A stretch of 64,000 bases of DNA from Thalassospira alkalitolerans (lineage in GTDB: Bacteria > Pseudomonadota > Alphaproteobacteria > Rhodospirillales > Thalassospiraceae). Under the pieces are notes generated by a model. It was not told the DNA's origin. It made no database searches and saw nothing but the letters and a program-made list of their open reading frames with translations. The stretch spans positions 1 to 64,000 of the forward strand of contig NZ_JFKB01000014.1 of assembly GCF_002115745.1 (NCBI RefSeq). Reading direction: 5' to 3'. The position numbers and the translations under genes were made by a program. Below, piece by piece: positions 54,660-63,429 of the stretch (its first letter is position 1; the number at the start of each line of letters is the position of its first letter).

Positions 54660-56060
54660 ATGTCGGAAAACCTGTCGGCTTTTCTGTATCTGGTGGCGTC
54701 CGTCTGCTTCATTTTGTCGCTGCGCGGTTTGTCTTCACCGGAAACGGCACGTAACGGGAATATCCTTGGCATGGTGGGGATGGCGATTGCCATTCTGACC
54801 ACCTTGGCATCGCCCGAAGTCGTGTCATACACCACCATTATTGTCGGTATTTTGCTCGGCGGTGCGATTGGTACAGTCATCGCACTTAAGATCAAGATGA
54901 CAGCGCTGCCACAGCTTGTTGCGGCGTTTCACTCGCTGGTTGGATTGGCGGCGGTATTTGTCGCCAGCGCGGCGCTTTATTCGCCGGGTGCCTATGGCAT
55001 TGGCACGGCGGGTAATATTGGCGTGGCCAGCCTGATTGAAATGGGCCTTGGCGTTGCCATTGGGGCGATTACCTTCACCGGTTCGCTGGTGGCCTTTGGT
55101 AAACTGCAGGGCATTGTTTCGGGAACCCCGGTGCGCTTTACCGGGCAACATATGCTTAACCTTGCGATTGCCATCGGTATTTTGGTGTTTGGCATTATTG
55201 TTGTCACAACTGAAAGCCATATGGCGTTCTGGATACTGGTTGCACTGGCACTTGTGCTGGGTATTACCCTGATCATTCCGATTGGCGGGGCGGATATGCC
55301 GGTTGTTGTCTCGATGCTGAACTCCTATTCGGGGTGGGCAGCATGTGGCATCGGCTTTACGCTTCAGAACAACGCATTGATCATTACCGGTGCGCTGGTG
55401 GGCGCGTCGGGGGCGATCCTGTCCTACATCATGTGCAAGGGCATGAACCGATCGATCTTTAACGTCATCTTTGGCGGTTTCGGAACCGATGCGGGGGCCG
55501 CGGCAGCGACCCTTGGCAGCGATGGCGATCGGACGGCCAAATCAGGCTCCAGCGATGATGCGGCCTTTATCATGAAGAATGCATCCAGCGTCATTATCGT
55601 GCCGGGTTATGGCATGGCGGTGGCACAGGCACAGCATGCGCTTCGTGAAATGGGTGATATTCTTAAGGCCGAAGGTGTCAACGTTCGCTATGCCATCCAC
55701 CCGGTGGCCGGACGTATGCCGGGCCATATGAACGTGCTGTTGGCCGAGGCCAATGTGCCCTATGACGACGTGCTTGAAATGGACGAAATCAACCGTGATT
55801 TCGGCACTGCGGATGTGGCTTTTGTGATTGGTGCCAATGATATCACCAACCCGGCGGCCAAAACCGACCCGTCATCACCGATCTTTGGTATGCCGATCCT
55901 TGAGGTCGAAAAGGCCAAAACGGTGCTGTTCATCAAACGTTCGATGTCGGCGGGTTACGCTGGTATTCAGAACGAGTTGTTCTTTAAGGACAACACGATG
56001 ATGCTGTTTGGGGACGCCAAAAAGATGTGCGAAGAAATCGTCATGCATCTCGATAACTGA
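54660..56060 (+). CDS. pntB: transhydrogenase subunit beta
   Basis: 466 residues. About nine membrane helices form the proton channel, then the NADP-binding domain III from about 280 (VIIVPGYGMAVAQAQHAL, GRMPGHMNVLLAEANVPYD, MDEINRDFGTADVAFVIGANDITNPAA). The last motif, GANDxTNPAA, and MPILEVEKAKTVLFIKRSMSAGYAG identify it. Twelve bp after pntAB, ending at a bidirectional terminator. Confidence 0.97.
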   Translation: MSENLSAFLYLVASVCFILSLRGLSSPETARNGNILGMVGMAIAILTTLASPEVVSYTTIIVGILLGGAIGTVIALKIKMTALPQLVAAFHSLVGLAAVFVASAALYSPGAYGIGTAGNIGVASLIEMGLGVAIGAITFTGSLVAFGKLQGIVSGTPVRFTGQHMLNLAIAIGILVFGIIVVTTESHMAFWILVALALVLGITLIIPIGGADMPVVVSMLNSYSGWAACGIGFTLQNNALIITGALVGASGAILSYIMCKGMNRSIFNVIFGGFGTDAGAAAATLGSDGDRTAKSGSSDDAAFIMKNASSVIIVPGYGMAVAQAQHALREMGDILKAEGVNVRYAIHPVAGRMPGHMNVLLAEANVPYDDVLEMDEINRDFGTADVAFVIGANDITNPAAKTDPSSPIFGMPILEVEKAKTVLFIKRSMSAGYAGIQNELFFKDNTMMLFGDAKKMCEEIVMHLDN

Positions 56061-56079
56061 TCGAATATTACAGTTCGGA

Positions 56080-56112
56080 CAAAAAGGGCGGCCATTGGTC
56101 GCCCTTTTTGTT
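56080..56112. terminator. terminator after pntB
   Basis: CAAAAAGGGCG (56080-56090) pairs with CGCCCTTTTTG (56100-56110) around a 9-nt loop. The symmetric T-runs allow action both ways. Confidence 0.9.
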
Positions 56113-56174
56113 GTTTGGCCTTCCGAAATCATTTTAGGATGGGTAACAAACTGCCATATGTGCCGAGGTCTGAA

Positions 56175-56726
56175 ATGCCATCTTTAATTGATGTCCGGAT
56201 TGAGACTGAACGACTGATCTTGCGGTGTGTCGAGGAAACGGACGCCGATGCTATTGCAGCCTTGATGACGTCAGACATTAGCCGTTGGTTGGCATCATGG
56301 AAGATACCTTATACGCGTGAAATGGCACTTAAGCGGATAGAAGATAGCCGACAGAAAGCATTGGACGGCGAAGCTTTGCCGCTGGCGGTTGTTGAAAAGC
56401 GAACCGGTGATTTTATCGGGTGGGTGTCGCTTTATCGTTATGCTGCGAATCCTGATCGCGGTGTTGTGGGGTATTGGCTTGGTCAGCCGTTTCAGGGAAA
56501 AGGATATTTTCGGGAAATTGGCGCGGCCTTTTTGCAGACGGGGTTCCGCTTGTTTGAACTCGCCGTTATTGAGGCAGGTGCCCAGCTTGAAAATGAAGCA
56601 TCATTTGGGGTGATGCGATCCTGGGGAATGCGTGAAGGTGAAACACGTACGGATTATTCCTCTGCACGGGATCGCGAGGAGTTGTGCAGATATTTCGAAA
56701 TCACCCGGGAAGATTTCGAAATATGA
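56175..56726 (+). CDS. GNAT family N-acetyltransferase
   Basis: 183 residues from ATG 56175 (CCGAGGTCTGAA upstream). RIETERLILRCVEETDADAI opens as in RimJ/RimL-type enzymes; the acetyl-CoA-binding loop is GQPFQGKGYFREIGAAFL, preceded by VVGYWLG. RimJ/L relatives acetylate N-terminal amines of ribosomal proteins or small molecules; the substrate here is unknown. Stands alone between the pnt operon and the leftward flavin reductase gene. Confidence 0.88.
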   Translation: MPSLIDVRIETERLILRCVEETDADAIAALMTSDISRWLASWKIPYTREMALKRIEDSRQKALDGEALPLAVVEKRTGDFIGWVSLYRYAANPDRGVVGYWLGQPFQGKGYFREIGAAFLQTGFRLFELAVIEAGAQLENEASFGVMRSWGMREGETRTDYSSARDREELCRYFEITREDFEI

Positions 56727-56744
56727 TATGTCCTGATTATCGGG

Positions 56745-56786
56745 CAAAAAACCAACCTGCCCGGTTTGCTCCGATGCGGATCTGGC
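56745..56786 (-). terminator. terminator-like element after the flavin reductase gene
   Basis: Read on the minus strand: TCGGAGCAAACCGGGCAGG followed by TTGGTTTTTTG. It is a degenerate relative of the element at 57435-57475. Its stem is weaker than in that copy. Confidence 0.55.
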
Positions 56787-56787
56787 T

Positions 56788-57324
56788 TTAAGGCATATCC
56801 GATTTTAAGGTGATAACCTCGCCATCAACTGTGAAATTGCCGTATCCGCAATGATGGATCGTGCGCGGCGTTTTTTGCATCGGGTCGCGCCATGCGTGAA
56901 CGACTTCGAGCACGAAGATGTTGTAGTCCTTGACCATGCGGGTATCACGGACCTGACATTCCAGATTGGCGAAACACTGGGTGATCAGGGGGGCGCAAAC
57001 GTTCCTGGCCGGGGCAGGGGTTAGGTTGAAAGTTGCAAACTTGTCTGTTTCGCGGCCCGAACAATTGCCAATGCCAACCACGGCTTCGGCCATTTCCACG
57101 GATGGAATGGCGATCACGCATTCGCCTGTCTTGTGCAGAGCTTCATAGCTGTGGTCGCCAGCACTGACCACGCAGGCAATCATCGGCGGGGTGAATTCGA
57201 CCATCATGTGCCAGGACATGGTCATGACATTGTTCTGGCCGTCATCGGCGGTGGTCAGTAATACCACCGGTCCCGGTTCGATCAACTGATAGACTTTTTC
57301 AAGCGGATAGGGTTCGGGCTGCAT
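56788..57324 (-). CDS. flavin reductase family protein
   Basis: 178 residues. PGPVVLLTTADDGQNNVMTMSWHMMVEFTPPMIACVV is the FMN-binding split barrel of the flavin-reductase-like group; FANLECQVRDTRMVKDYNIFVLEV completes the fold. Some members reduce free flavin for two-component monooxygenases; others are unassigned. No partner oxygenase is nearby. Both sides of the gene carry the related terminator-like elements. Confidence 0.87.
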   Translation of the reverse strand: MQPEPYPLEKVYQLIEPGPVVLLTTADDGQNNVMTMSWHMMVEFTPPMIACVVSAGDHSYEALHKTGECVIAIPSVEMAEAVVGIGNCSGRETDKFATFNLTPAPARNVCAPLITQCFANLECQVRDTRMVKDYNIFVLEVVHAWRDPMQKTPRTIHHCGYGNFTVDGEVITLKSDMP

Positions 57325-57434
57325 GGGGCGTCCTCCGGCTTTTGATTTGCTTTGGCCAGGAGGGTATCAAAAATCGTCTTGGTTGAAATTGATATATGAT
57401 ATTGACGCCGTGGCGGCGAAGGGGCAGGGCAGAA

Positions 57435-57475
57435 AAACCAAACCCGCCCGGATTGCTCCGAGGCGGGCTTGGCGC
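57435..57475 (-). terminator. terminator after rpsU
   Basis: Minus strand: AAGCCCGCC-T-CGGA-GCAA-TCCG-GGCGGGTTTGG then TTTTTC. A strong stem of CCCGCC/GGCGGG with inner CGGA/TCCG. Homologous in sequence to the element at 56745-56786. Confidence 0.75.
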
Positions 57476-57547
57476 ACGGGTCCGATTTTAGCGAACTAAA
57501 ACCGATCGTGCAGTATCACGTTCGAGGAACCCCGAAAGTGAAAAAGA

Positions 57548-57751
57548 CTAGAAGCCTTCGCGCTCGATGCGCTTACGCTCCAGCTTGCGGGAACGACGGA
57601 CTGCTTCCGCCCCTTCGCGAGCTTTCTTCTCCGACGGCTTTTCAAAGTGACGACGAAGCTTCATCTCACGAAAAATGCCCTCGCGCTGCATCTTTTTCTT
57701 AAGCGCTTTCAGAGCCTGATCGACATTGTTGTCGCGAACGATTACCTGCAC
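57548..57751 (-). CDS. rpsU: 30S ribosomal protein S21
   Basis: 67 residues from GTG 57751 (translated [20 protein letters not shown]), the standard S21 start. GAAAGGAG lies 10 nt upstream; a second GTG at 57760 is too close to it. The lysine/arginine-rich tail ([20 protein letters not shown]) is the normal S21 end. It is a small ribosomal protein that aids initiation-site recognition. Divergent from def/COQ9, a common arrangement in alphaproteobacteria. Confidence 0.93.
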   Translation of the reverse strand: MQVIVRDNNVDQALKALKKKMQREGIFREMKLRRHFEKPSEKKAREGAEAVRRSRKLERKRIEREGF

Positions 57752-58008
57752 GGAAACCACGCTCCTTTCAAAAAAACAAAAACACCCGGTCAAGGCAGAA
57801 TGCCCCCCGGTTGGTAGTGCGACCCATAAGGCCGTGGGACTTTATATAGGGCAAAGCCGTACAAAAGAAAAGAGGGAACGGTGATACTCGCGCATTACGT
57901 TCATAAAGGCGGTCATGCAAACCAGCTTGATGCTGGCGCAATCTGGGTCATGGCGCTATATGATTAGGGTATGTGTTGAAGTGACGGTGGTTTGGGTCAA
58001 AAATTCTG

Positions 58009-58602
58009 ATGTCTATTTTAAAGATTGCCCGAATGGGGCACCCGGTTTTGCGCAAGGTTAGCGCCCGTGTCGAAAATCCGCTTGATCCGGAAATTCAGCG
58101 ATTGATCGCTGATATGAAGGAGACGATGAAAGATGCCGGTGGTGTCGGCCTTGCCGCGCCTCAGGTGTTTCAATCCAAGGCGATTATGGTGTTTCACGTG
58201 CCGTCTTTTCGCAAAAGTGACGATCCCGATGATGGGGACATTCCGCTGAGCGTTTTGGTGAACCCGACAATCGAAGCGATTGGCGACGAGGTTGTTGATG
58301 GTTGGGAAGGTTGTTTAAGCATTCCGGGCCTTCAGGGCGTTGTGCCGCGCTGGAACAAAATCCGGTATCGCGGGTTGGATGAGAAGGGCAATGAAATCGA
58401 ACGTATTGCCGGTGGGTTCCATGCCCGCGTGGTTCAACACGAATATGACCATTTGATCGGGGTGATGTATCCTGAACGTATGGAAGACATGACATTGTTG
58501 GGGTTTGCCGAGGAATTGCGCGAGAACCCGCCCGAGACGCCCTTGCGGCAGGCAGAATCAACCGATGATACCGCCGCTGATGACGAAAGCGAGGAGGCAT
58601 AA
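58009..58602 (+). CDS. def: peptide deformylase
   Basis: 197 residues. The three signatures GGVGLAAPQVFQSK, EGCLSIPGLQG (metal cysteine) and VQHEYDHLIGVMYPERM are intact. It removes the formyl group from initiator methionine before Map acts. The C-terminal 25 residues are an acidic extension. COQ9 starts directly after its stop (TAAATG). The genuine fmt gene is not in the window, so this may be the second, unlinked deformylase. Confidence 0.94.
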   Translation: MSILKIARMGHPVLRKVSARVENPLDPEIQRLIADMKETMKDAGGVGLAAPQVFQSKAIMVFHVPSFRKSDDPDDGDIPLSVLVNPTIEAIGDEVVDGWEGCLSIPGLQGVVPRWNKIRYRGLDEKGNEIERIAGGFHARVVQHEYDHLIGVMYPERMEDMTLLGFAEELRENPPETPLRQAESTDDTAADDESEEA

Positions 58603-59298
58603 ATGACCGTTTCCGAAAGCATGAACCGTCTGCGTGATCAGCGCGAGGCATTGGTCGCCGCGGCACTTGAACATGTGCCGTTTGATGGCTGGACCAAGAC
58701 CGCCCTTCGAAGCGGTGCCGAAGACCTTGATCTTGCGGTGGGAGAGGTTGATCGGTTGCTGCCCGGTGGCATTGGTCAGGCAATCAGTACCTATGTCGGG
58801 ATGACAGATCGCAAGATGGTTGCAAAACTTGATACGCTTGATCTGCCATCAATGAAAATCCGGGAACGGATTGCGACGGCTGTCAAAACCCGTTTGTCAT
58901 TGGTCGAACATGAAAAGGATACGGTGCGTGCGGCCCTTGCCTTTATGGTGTTGCCGCAAAACGTGCCGCTTGGGCTTAAGCTGACGCATGGGACGGTGGA
59001 CAAGATGTGGATTGCGGCGGGTGATACATCCACAGACCATAACTGGTACACCAAGCGGATGTTGCTGGCCGGGGTTTATGGATCAACGCTGGCTTATTGG
59101 CTGGACGATAAATCCGATGGGCATGTTGACAGCTGGGCGTTTCTGGATCGTCGCATTGGCAATGTCATGCAAATCCCCAAAATTACCGGACAGGTGAAAA
59201 AGCTTGGCAAAGTTGCCGTTGCCCCGTTCAAGCTGGGGGCAAAGATTGTGCAATGTGCGCCGACACCGGGCCGGGTGCGACGCCAGTTCGGCGCCTGA
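58603..59298 (+). CDS. COQ9 family ubiquinone synthesis protein
   Basis: 231 residues. TetR-like fold with AALEHVPFDGWTKTALRSGAEDL, the segment DHNWYTKRMLLAGVYGSTLAYWLDD characteristic of COQ9, and a C-terminal amphipathic helix region. In mitochondria COQ9 binds lipid and presents the quinone intermediate to the COQ7 hydroxylase. Immediately follows def. Near rpsU, as in many alphaproteobacteria. Confidence 0.92.
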   Translation: MTVSESMNRLRDQREALVAAALEHVPFDGWTKTALRSGAEDLDLAVGEVDRLLPGGIGQAISTYVGMTDRKMVAKLDTLDLPSMKIRERIATAVKTRLSLVEHEKDTVRAALAFMVLPQNVPLGLKLTHGTVDKMWIAAGDTSTDHNWYTKRMLLAGVYGSTLAYWLDDKSDGHVDSWAFLDRRIGNVMQIPKITGQVKKLGKVAVAPFKLGAKIVQCAPTPGRVRRQFGA

Positions 59299-59324
59299 TC
59301 GGACCTAAACCGGCCTGAAACAAT

Positions 59325-59352
59325 AAACGCCGCCCAACCGGGCGGCGTTTTG
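59325..59352 (+). terminator. terminator after the COQ9 gene
   Basis: AAACGCCGCCC (59325-59335) pairs with GGGCGGCGTTTT around a short loop; shared with the convergent gene ending at 59386. Confidence 0.9.
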
Positions 59353-59385
59353 CATTGGAAACGGGAATTGAGCACGCAAAGACGG

Positions 59386-60033
59386 TTATTGCATCAGGAA
59401 ACTCAGCAATGTCGGCTTTGGCTCGTTGGCGCGGCGATGTTCGCTGGCAAGATCGACATGGAACGGGCTGCTGATCGCCCGCAGCGTTTCAGTGTTTTCG
59501 TCATTGCGGCTGAAATCTTCACGTTTGGGCTTGGCGGCAAGGGCCACCAGTTCATAGGGCAGGTCGCCCATCCACATGCCGTTACGGTTGTTCCTGGCGT
59601 GGGCCTGATCGCTTAGATATGTCTGGCAGCTTGGATTGCTGTCACAGCTGTTCATATCGACAATTGCCCAACCGGCGCGCAACAGCAGGCGGTTGATATC
59701 GCTTTGGCCCATATGGCATTCGGTCAGCATCGGGAAAAGCTGCACATCGGAAACCTGTTGGCAGGCGATGGCATAATTATCAATGATGCGGTCAAGTGCC
59801 TGCATCGCGGCATTGCCGCATTGAAATTCAACACTGCCCGCCCGGCAGATCATGCCCGGTCGCGGGGCGCGAATGCCAAACAGTTCGACAATCATATTGC
59901 CAAACCGCAGTTTGTCGCCTTGCAAGACGTCAGGGAATCCTGCGGCGCCTGGTGCCGCAGAGGCGGTGTTTTGCGCCGCCTGCAGAGATGCAAGGCCGGT
60001 TGCAATCATAAGGACAAGAATAAGTTTTTTCAT
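59386..60033 (-). CDS. secreted SNase-like protein with degenerate active site
   Basis: 215 residues. Signal peptide MKKLILVLMIATGLASLQA. The SNase-like start LQGDKLRFGNMIVELFGIRAP aligns to the family DGDTL...RLxGIDAPE, but the catalytic arginine position is E50, the first metal aspartate D40 position is Arg55 (GIRAP) and the general-base glutamate is Arg58. Seven or more cysteines are spread over the domain (CRAG, QCGN, ACQQ, TECHM, NSCDSNPSC), so a disulfide-bonded periplasmic protein is likely. A nucleic-acid-binding role without cleavage is possible. Confidence 0.75.
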   Translation of the reverse strand: MKKLILVLMIATGLASLQAAQNTASAAPGAAGFPDVLQGDKLRFGNMIVELFGIRAPRPGMICRAGSVEFQCGNAAMQALDRIIDNYAIACQQVSDVQLFPMLTECHMGQSDINRLLLRAGWAIVDMNSCDSNPSCQTYLSDQAHARNNRNGMWMGDLPYELVALAAKPKREDFSRNDENTETLRAISSPFHVDLASEHRRANEPKPTLLSFLMQ

Positions 60034-60134
60034 CGCGTGTTACCCGAACAAAGTTTCCTGTCTGGATAACAGCAAGCGCAGTGCCAGTTTGACGGGCAGA
60101 AACTGCCTGTGCTGCCAAGTGGTTGGCTTATAAC

Positions 60135-60172
60135 GAAAAATGCCCCGGAACCGGGATGGTTCGGGGCATTGA
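60135..60172 (-). terminator. terminator after purK
   Basis: Minus strand: AATGCCCCGAACC-ATCCCG-GTTCCGGGGCATT followed by TTTCG, with one bulged base. Confidence 0.8.
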
Positions 60173-60201
60173 ATTTTGTGTGTTGTTGGCAGTATCCGGT
60201 G

Positions 60202-61290
60202 TTACTTGGGCAGGACCCAGGTAATATGGCCCATCTTGCGGCCCGGTTTGGCTTCTGCCTTGCCGTAAAGATGCAGTTTTGCATCCGGCTCGGCCAAAAT
60301 TGCCTGCCAGTCATCAATGTCATGGCCCAAAAGGTTTTTCATTCGTGCCTGTGAATGATGTGCCGGATTGCCCAGTGGCAGGCCGCAAACTGCGCGAATG
60401 AACTGTTCGAACTGGCTGGTGATGCAGGCATCAATCGTCCAATGCCCGGAATTATGCGGGCGGGGGGCAACTTCGTTGACCAGAACCGCACCGTCGCTGG
60501 TGACAAACATCTCGACGGCCAATAGCCCGACAAATTCCATGGCACCGACCAAACGGGTCGCGATATCCTCGGCCTTTTGGGAAAGTTCGGCAGAAATCAG
60601 CGCCGGGGCGATGGTGACATCAAGGATATGATTGGTATGCACATTTTCGACCGGGCAGAAACAGGCCGTGTCGCCCTTAACACCGCGCGCGACGATGACG
60701 GAAATTTCGCGTTCGAACGCGATAAAGCCTTCAAGGATGGCTTCGGCCCCGTTCATTTCCGCCCAGGCATCAGCCAGATCGGTATCAGGGGTGATTTTCA
60801 CTTGTCCCTTGCCGTCATAGCCCATTTCGGTGGTTTTTAGAACCGCCGGGCGACCAAGTTTGGCAACAGCGGCTTCAAGGTCGGTAAGAGAGCGAACAGC
60901 GGCAAAAGGTGCCGTGCCAATCCCGTTTTCATTGCAGAATGTTTTTTCGCGCAGGCGGTTTTGCGACAAATGCAGGCATTTCCAGCCCGGACGTACCGGC
61001 ACCAGTTCCGACAGCAGTTTGACGCTGTCATGCGGGACGTTTTCAAATTCAAACGTGACAACATCAACATCGGCTGCAAAGGCGCGCAACGCCTCAAGAT
61101 CGGTGTAATCGGCAATGGTGGCCTTGGCGCAAACCTGTTCGGTCGGGCTGTTCGCACCCGGGCCAAAGACATGGACTTTATATCCAAGCTCGGCGGCGCA
61201 AAGGGCGGCCATTCGGCCCAACTGGCCATTGCCCATGATGCCAATGGTGCTGCCCGGTGCGATGATACGCGTCGCGAAATCCTGCGTCAT
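60202..61290 (-). CDS. purK: N5-carboxyaminoimidazole ribonucleotide synthase
   Basis: 362 residues of the ATP-grasp family: GIMGNGQLGRMAALCAAELGY as the N-terminal nucleotide-binding fold, PAVLKTTEMGYDGKGQVKI as the ATP-grasp loop, and VNEVAPRPHNSGHWTIDACITSQFEQFIRAV as the catalytic part. With PurE it carboxylates AIR in purine synthesis. Separated from purE by 108 bp that contain a terminator-like hairpin. Confidence 0.96.
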   Translation of the reverse strand: MTQDFATRIIAPGSTIGIMGNGQLGRMAALCAAELGYKVHVFGPGANSPTEQVCAKATIADYTDLEALRAFAADVDVVTFEFENVPHDSVKLLSELVPVRPGWKCLHLSQNRLREKTFCNENGIGTAPFAAVRSLTDLEAAVAKLGRPAVLKTTEMGYDGKGQVKITPDTDLADAWAEMNGAEAILEGFIAFEREISVIVARGVKGDTACFCPVENVHTNHILDVTIAPALISAELSQKAEDIATRLVGAMEFVGLLAVEMFVTSDGAVLVNEVAPRPHNSGHWTIDACITSQFEQFIRAVCGLPLGNPAHHSQARMKNLLGHDIDDWQAILAEPDAKLHLYGKAEAKPGRKMGHITWVLPK

Positions 61291-61362
61291 TTATTCCTCG
61301 AAATTCTTCACGTTCCCAAGCGGGACGGGCACCGACCATCTGTGAGCTGTGTGATGCCAAAG

Positions 61363-61386
61363 AAAAACGCGCCTGTTTCGGGCGCG
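61363..61386 (-). terminator. hairpin with T-run between purE and purK
   Basis: Minus strand: CGCGCC-CGAAACA-GGCGCG followed by TTTTTC. It should end or attenuate purE transcripts before purK, unusual for a pair normally co-transcribed. Confidence 0.7.
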
Positions 61387-61398
61387 CTTAAATTCATG

Positions 61399-61899
61399 TT
61401 ACGGGGCGGGATCAACCGGTTCTTCGGCAACCGCATTGGTTTGTTGGGTGCGCCAGTCGTCAAGCCGACCTGCGAGCGCATCATCCATCAACGCCATGAT
61501 CCCGGCCGCCATCAAACCGGCATTCTTTGCCCCGGCCGCCCCAATCGCAAGGGTGCCAACCGGAACGCCGCCGGGCATTTGCACAATCGACAGCAAACTA
61601 TCAAGACCCTTAAGCGTGCGGCTTTGAACCGGCACGCCCAGAACCGGAAGTGGCGTCATGGCGGCGGCCATGCCGGGCAGATGGGCCGCACCACCGGCAC
61701 CGGCGATAATCACCTTAAGGCCGCGCGACTTTGCGGTTTTGGCATAGTCATACAGGCGATCCGGGGTGCGATGAGCTGATACAATTTTGGTTTCGTAAGG
61801 GACTTGCAGCGCATCGAGGACATCTGCTGCATTTTTCATGGTTTCCCAGTCGGACTGGCTTCCCATGATAATGCCGATGACCGGGCGTTGATCGCTCAT
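61399..61899 (-). CDS. purE: N5-CAIR mutase
   Basis: 166 residues. [42 protein letters not shown] and [25 protein letters not shown] are the class I PurE signatures with the catalytic Ser and His. It moves the carboxyl group of N5-CAIR to give CAIR. The C-terminus has a short extension ([11 protein letters not shown]). Upstream of purK on the same strand. Confidence 0.96.
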   Translation of the reverse strand: MSDQRPVIGIIMGSQSDWETMKNAADVLDALQVPYETKIVSAHRTPDRLYDYAKTAKSRGLKVIIAGAGGAAHLPGMAAAMTPLPVLGVPVQSRTLKGLDSLLSIVQMPGGVPVGTLAIGAAGAKNAGLMAAGIMALMDDALAGRLDDWRTQQTNAVAEEPVDPAP

Positions 61900-62164
61900 G
61901 CTGGCGGCTCCGTTTGTCGCACGTTATCAGAAGGCCCGCATTATAGGCAGGAAGGGTGATCATGCAAGCCTGCCTGTGGTTCAGAACGGTGCCGGTTTCC
62001 GTCCCGTTCGCGCAGGCCTTTGATCCAAAGGGGGATTACCTATGAGTATAACTGGCCTACCCTTACTGCCAATTGAAAAACAAGATGAAATATAGTTACT
62101 TTTAAGTTATAATTTTGGCATCAAATATTTTGTCTCTGTGCAGGTAGCACATGAGAGGGCAGAC

Positions 62165-63025
62165 ATGAAAGTCACGAGACCCGGTTCCATCACCCCGTCG
62201 TCGATGGGGGCAGGAGATGGCCGTTACTCCTCTAACCCATATGCCGCATACACCTATAGCAGGCCAGTGCGTAAGAAAACTGCGCCTGATCCGGATCCAG
62301 ATCAGGGTGATGATTCTCATCCGGGGGGGGCTTTCCGTCGTGAATTGCAGCGCCATGAAAGTTCGGCACCTGCCAACATTCAGGATATTGCCGATGTTCT
62401 TGGCATTCCCGATGATCAGGTGACACCTGCGGTTGAAAAGGCGATTGCGCGACTGATGTTGCGCGTGAACGGGCTTAGCGAAAACCTTGCCGAATTACAG
62501 CGTCATCAGGTTGATCTTGCGCGGGCGGAAGGGCGTGATCCGTTTACCGGCGCGCTTAGTCGTACCAGTTTCATGCAGATCGTTGAAAACGAATTGGCAT
62601 TGACCGGCACGGACCGCACGACAAGAACTCTTTTGCTGTGCGAGATTGCCGATCTGGACGAAGTATTGCAGCGTTACGGTCAGGGATGCAAAGAGGGGGT
62701 GTTTAACTTCCTGCATCGCACGATTACCGAATTCATCCTGCCTCCCCATCAGGTTGGTTATCTTGGCTGCAATGATTTTGCGGCATTGCTTTATAATATG
62801 GATGAACAGGATACTTGGCAGCGCGCCGATGCGATCAGTCGTCGATTGAAAAAGCATCCCTTTTTCTGGAAGGGTAAATACATCTCTATAACGCCGGTTT
62901 TTGGTGTCTATATTGCCCGGGCCGGGGATACCCCCGAAGATGCGCTGGTGGCCGTTGATTATGCCTTGCGTGCCGAAAAAGAAATGAAGGCTGCACAATT
63001 GCAGCGGATCCCAAGCGGCTTATAG
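62165..63025 (+). CDS. degenerate GGDEF-domain protein
   Basis: 286 residues from ATG 62165 (AGAGGGCAGAC upstream). The N-terminal 75 residues are proline/aspartate-rich and probably disordered, with a helical region at 85-122. The GGDEF-type fold runs from DPFTGALSRTSF (125-136, the DxLTGLxNR motif). The signature loop is GYLGCNDFAALL (GCNDF at 201-205) instead of GGDEF, so diguanylate cyclase activity is unlikely. It could be a GTP or c-di-GMP sensor, or a protein-interaction domain. No membrane segment. Its promoter faces purE. Confidence 0.78.
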   Translation: MKVTRPGSITPSSMGAGDGRYSSNPYAAYTYSRPVRKKTAPDPDPDQGDDSHPGGAFRRELQRHESSAPANIQDIADVLGIPDDQVTPAVEKAIARLMLRVNGLSENLAELQRHQVDLARAEGRDPFTGALSRTSFMQIVENELALTGTDRTTRTLLLCEIADLDEVLQRYGQGCKEGVFNFLHRTITEFILPPHQVGYLGCNDFAALLYNMDEQDTWQRADAISRRLKKHPFFWKGKYISITPVFGVYIARAGDTPEDALVAVDYALRAEKEMKAAQLQRIPSGL

Positions 63026-63102
63026 CACGTGGCCCGCATGCTGCGCTGGCGGGACAATCGCCTTTTTAGCATGCATCCCCCATCATTTCCTGTATTTTGG
63101 TT

Positions 63103-63309
63103 TCAGGCAATAATGTCTGGGACGAGTTGTGACTCGAGATAGAGAATTTCATCTTTTAATGCGAGCTTGCGCTTTTTCATGCGCCCCAGACGCAATTGAT
63201 CGTGATGGGCACCTTCGGCCAATTGTCCGATTGCGATGTCGAGGTCACGATGTTCTTCGCGCAGAATCAGCAGTCTTTTTTCGACTGCAATCTGATTGAT
63301 TTCGTCCAT
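63103..63309 (-). CDS. DUF465 (YdcH-like) small helical protein
   Basis: 68 residues from ATG 63309 (MDEINQIAVEKRLLILREEH). A two-helix coiled-coil pattern of the DUF465 family: REEHRDLDIAIGQLAEG followed by RLGRMKKRKLALKDEILYLE. Common in alphaproteobacteria, where its function is unknown. The frame runs on upstream, but the extension lies in the promoter shared with the divergent phosphofructokinase gene. Confidence 0.85.
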   Translation of the reverse strand: MDEINQIAVEKRLLILREEHRDLDIAIGQLAEGAHHDQLRLGRMKKRKLALKDEILYLESQLVPDIIA

Positions 63310-63429
63310 TTTTGATCCAGCTTGGTTACTAACGCGAAGAGCCTGTAATACTATCAGAATTCGGAATGGCAACCCATATGATTTGTAACGGGCTTTTCGA
63401 TAAGAGACCGAACAGGACGGAGGAAACGG

